IMG/VR virus record: IMGVR_UViG_3300017971_000650
Coordinates: 1-29,085 of that record
DNA: 29,085 nucleotides
Direction: 5' to 3' (one strand)
Source of the DNA: a virus
This document shows, one piece after another, positions 28,753 through 29,085 of this stretch; the first letter of the stretch is position 1; every line of letters starts with the position of its first letter. A program made the translations under genes and the position numbers. The notes beneath the pieces are model-generated. The model was not told the DNA's origin, made no database searches, and was given only the letters and a program-made list of their open reading frames with translations.

Positions 28753-29085
28753 TGAAGATAAATCTACCAGATAGTGTTTTTAAGGGTCATACGGTTACGA
28801 TCGTAGGCGGTGGGTACTCTCTAGCCTCTTTTGACTTTAATCGCCTCAGACAGCCTGTAATCGCTTTAAATTACGCTGTCAAATACTTTCCTTCCTCTAT
28901 GTTCTTATGTATTGATGCTCCCGTAACCGAGAAGTACGGTATGGGAGAGTTTCTCGATTCGTACTCCGGTTATAAAGTATGCCTGAGAAATCTTACAGAA
29001 AGGAAGGACTTCACTCAGGTTGAGATCTTCCCGAACCATGATACCCTAGATCTCGATTGGCATATTGAGAAAGTAAACCTGTCCG
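28752..29085 (+). CDS. Phage 'norphogenetic'-like / glycosyltransferase-related protein (partial)
   Basis: An open frame runs off the right edge; 111 codons are visible. TVTIVGGGYSLASFDFNRLRQPVIALNYAVKYFPSSMFLCIDAPV resembles a protein group common in phages (VxIxGGGxSLxxFDxxxL...VIAxNxA...P.ad), often labelled 'norphogenetic protein' and possibly related to DUF115-like sugar transferases. It starts in a TAATG fusion with the adaptor gene. If it is a sugar-active enzyme it could share chemistry with the other modification genes. The C-terminal part is outside the window. Confidence 0.5.
   Translation, partial: MKINLPDSVFKGHTVTIVGGGYSLASFDFNRLRQPVIALNYAVKYFPSSMFLCIDAPVTEKYGMGEFLDSYSGYKVCLRNLTERKDFTQVEIFPNHDTLDLDWHIEKVNLS

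Overview
This window is a contiguous piece of a tailed double-stranded DNA phage, most likely a siphovirus-like virus (or prophage) of a Bacteroidetes host. Every supported gene lies on the + strand, and most neighbours are coupled by ATGA or TAATG overlaps. I see no tRNA, rRNA, CRISPR array or insertion sequence. The Bacteroidetes assignment is an inference. It rests on the scarcity of Shine-Dalgarno sites, A-rich sequence before several starts, promoter-like TTG/TTTG...TATATTTG boxes with Bacteroides-like spacing, a secreted HYR-like (hyalin-repeat) protein, and structural proteins that resemble families I know from Bacteroidetes phages.

Layout. 1-4439 is a replication and recombination region: a RecB/Cas4-type PD-(D/E)XK nuclease, a small phage protein of unknown role, a zinc-ribbon protein, a Gp3-like (recombination-directionality-factor family) protein, a winged-helix replication initiator that carries an origin-like repeat block inside its gene, and a NUMOD1-domain protein. 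4440-4575 holds a promoter, a possible 10-codon leader and a strong terminator. 4576-7959 has a VRR-NUC nuclease, then a ParB-like protein, a TAGT-type glycosyltransferase and a radical SAM/SPASM enzyme, which together form a candidate DNA-hypermodification cassette. 8039-10107 encodes the terminase subunits. 10107-13655 is an accessory island with an APS-kinase-like enzyme, a sulfotransferase-like enzyme, a secreted HYR-domain protein, a methyltransferase and three unknowns. A second promoter at 13657 starts the tail region (13732-22954), which includes a probable -1 frameshifted tail-assembly chaperone and a 1010-residue tape measure. Head genes come last (23153-28752): protease with nested scaffold, major capsid, a second virion protein, portal and an adaptor. 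A cut-off phage protein of the group often labelled 'norphogenetic' follows at the right edge.

How the genes may work together. The ParB-like/glycosyltransferase/radical-SAM trio, and separately the PAPS-making kinase plus sulfotransferase, look like chemistry aimed at the phage genome, the virion or the host surface. No base hydroxylase (TET/JBP) or thymidylate-synthase homologue is present here, so the acceptor is unknown. Sulfation of the DNA-linked sugar is only a hypothesis. Other unusual signals are two near-identical promoter/start blocks, a 16-base initiation element shared by the capsid gene and the nested scaffold start, and signal-peptide-like leaders on two virion proteins.
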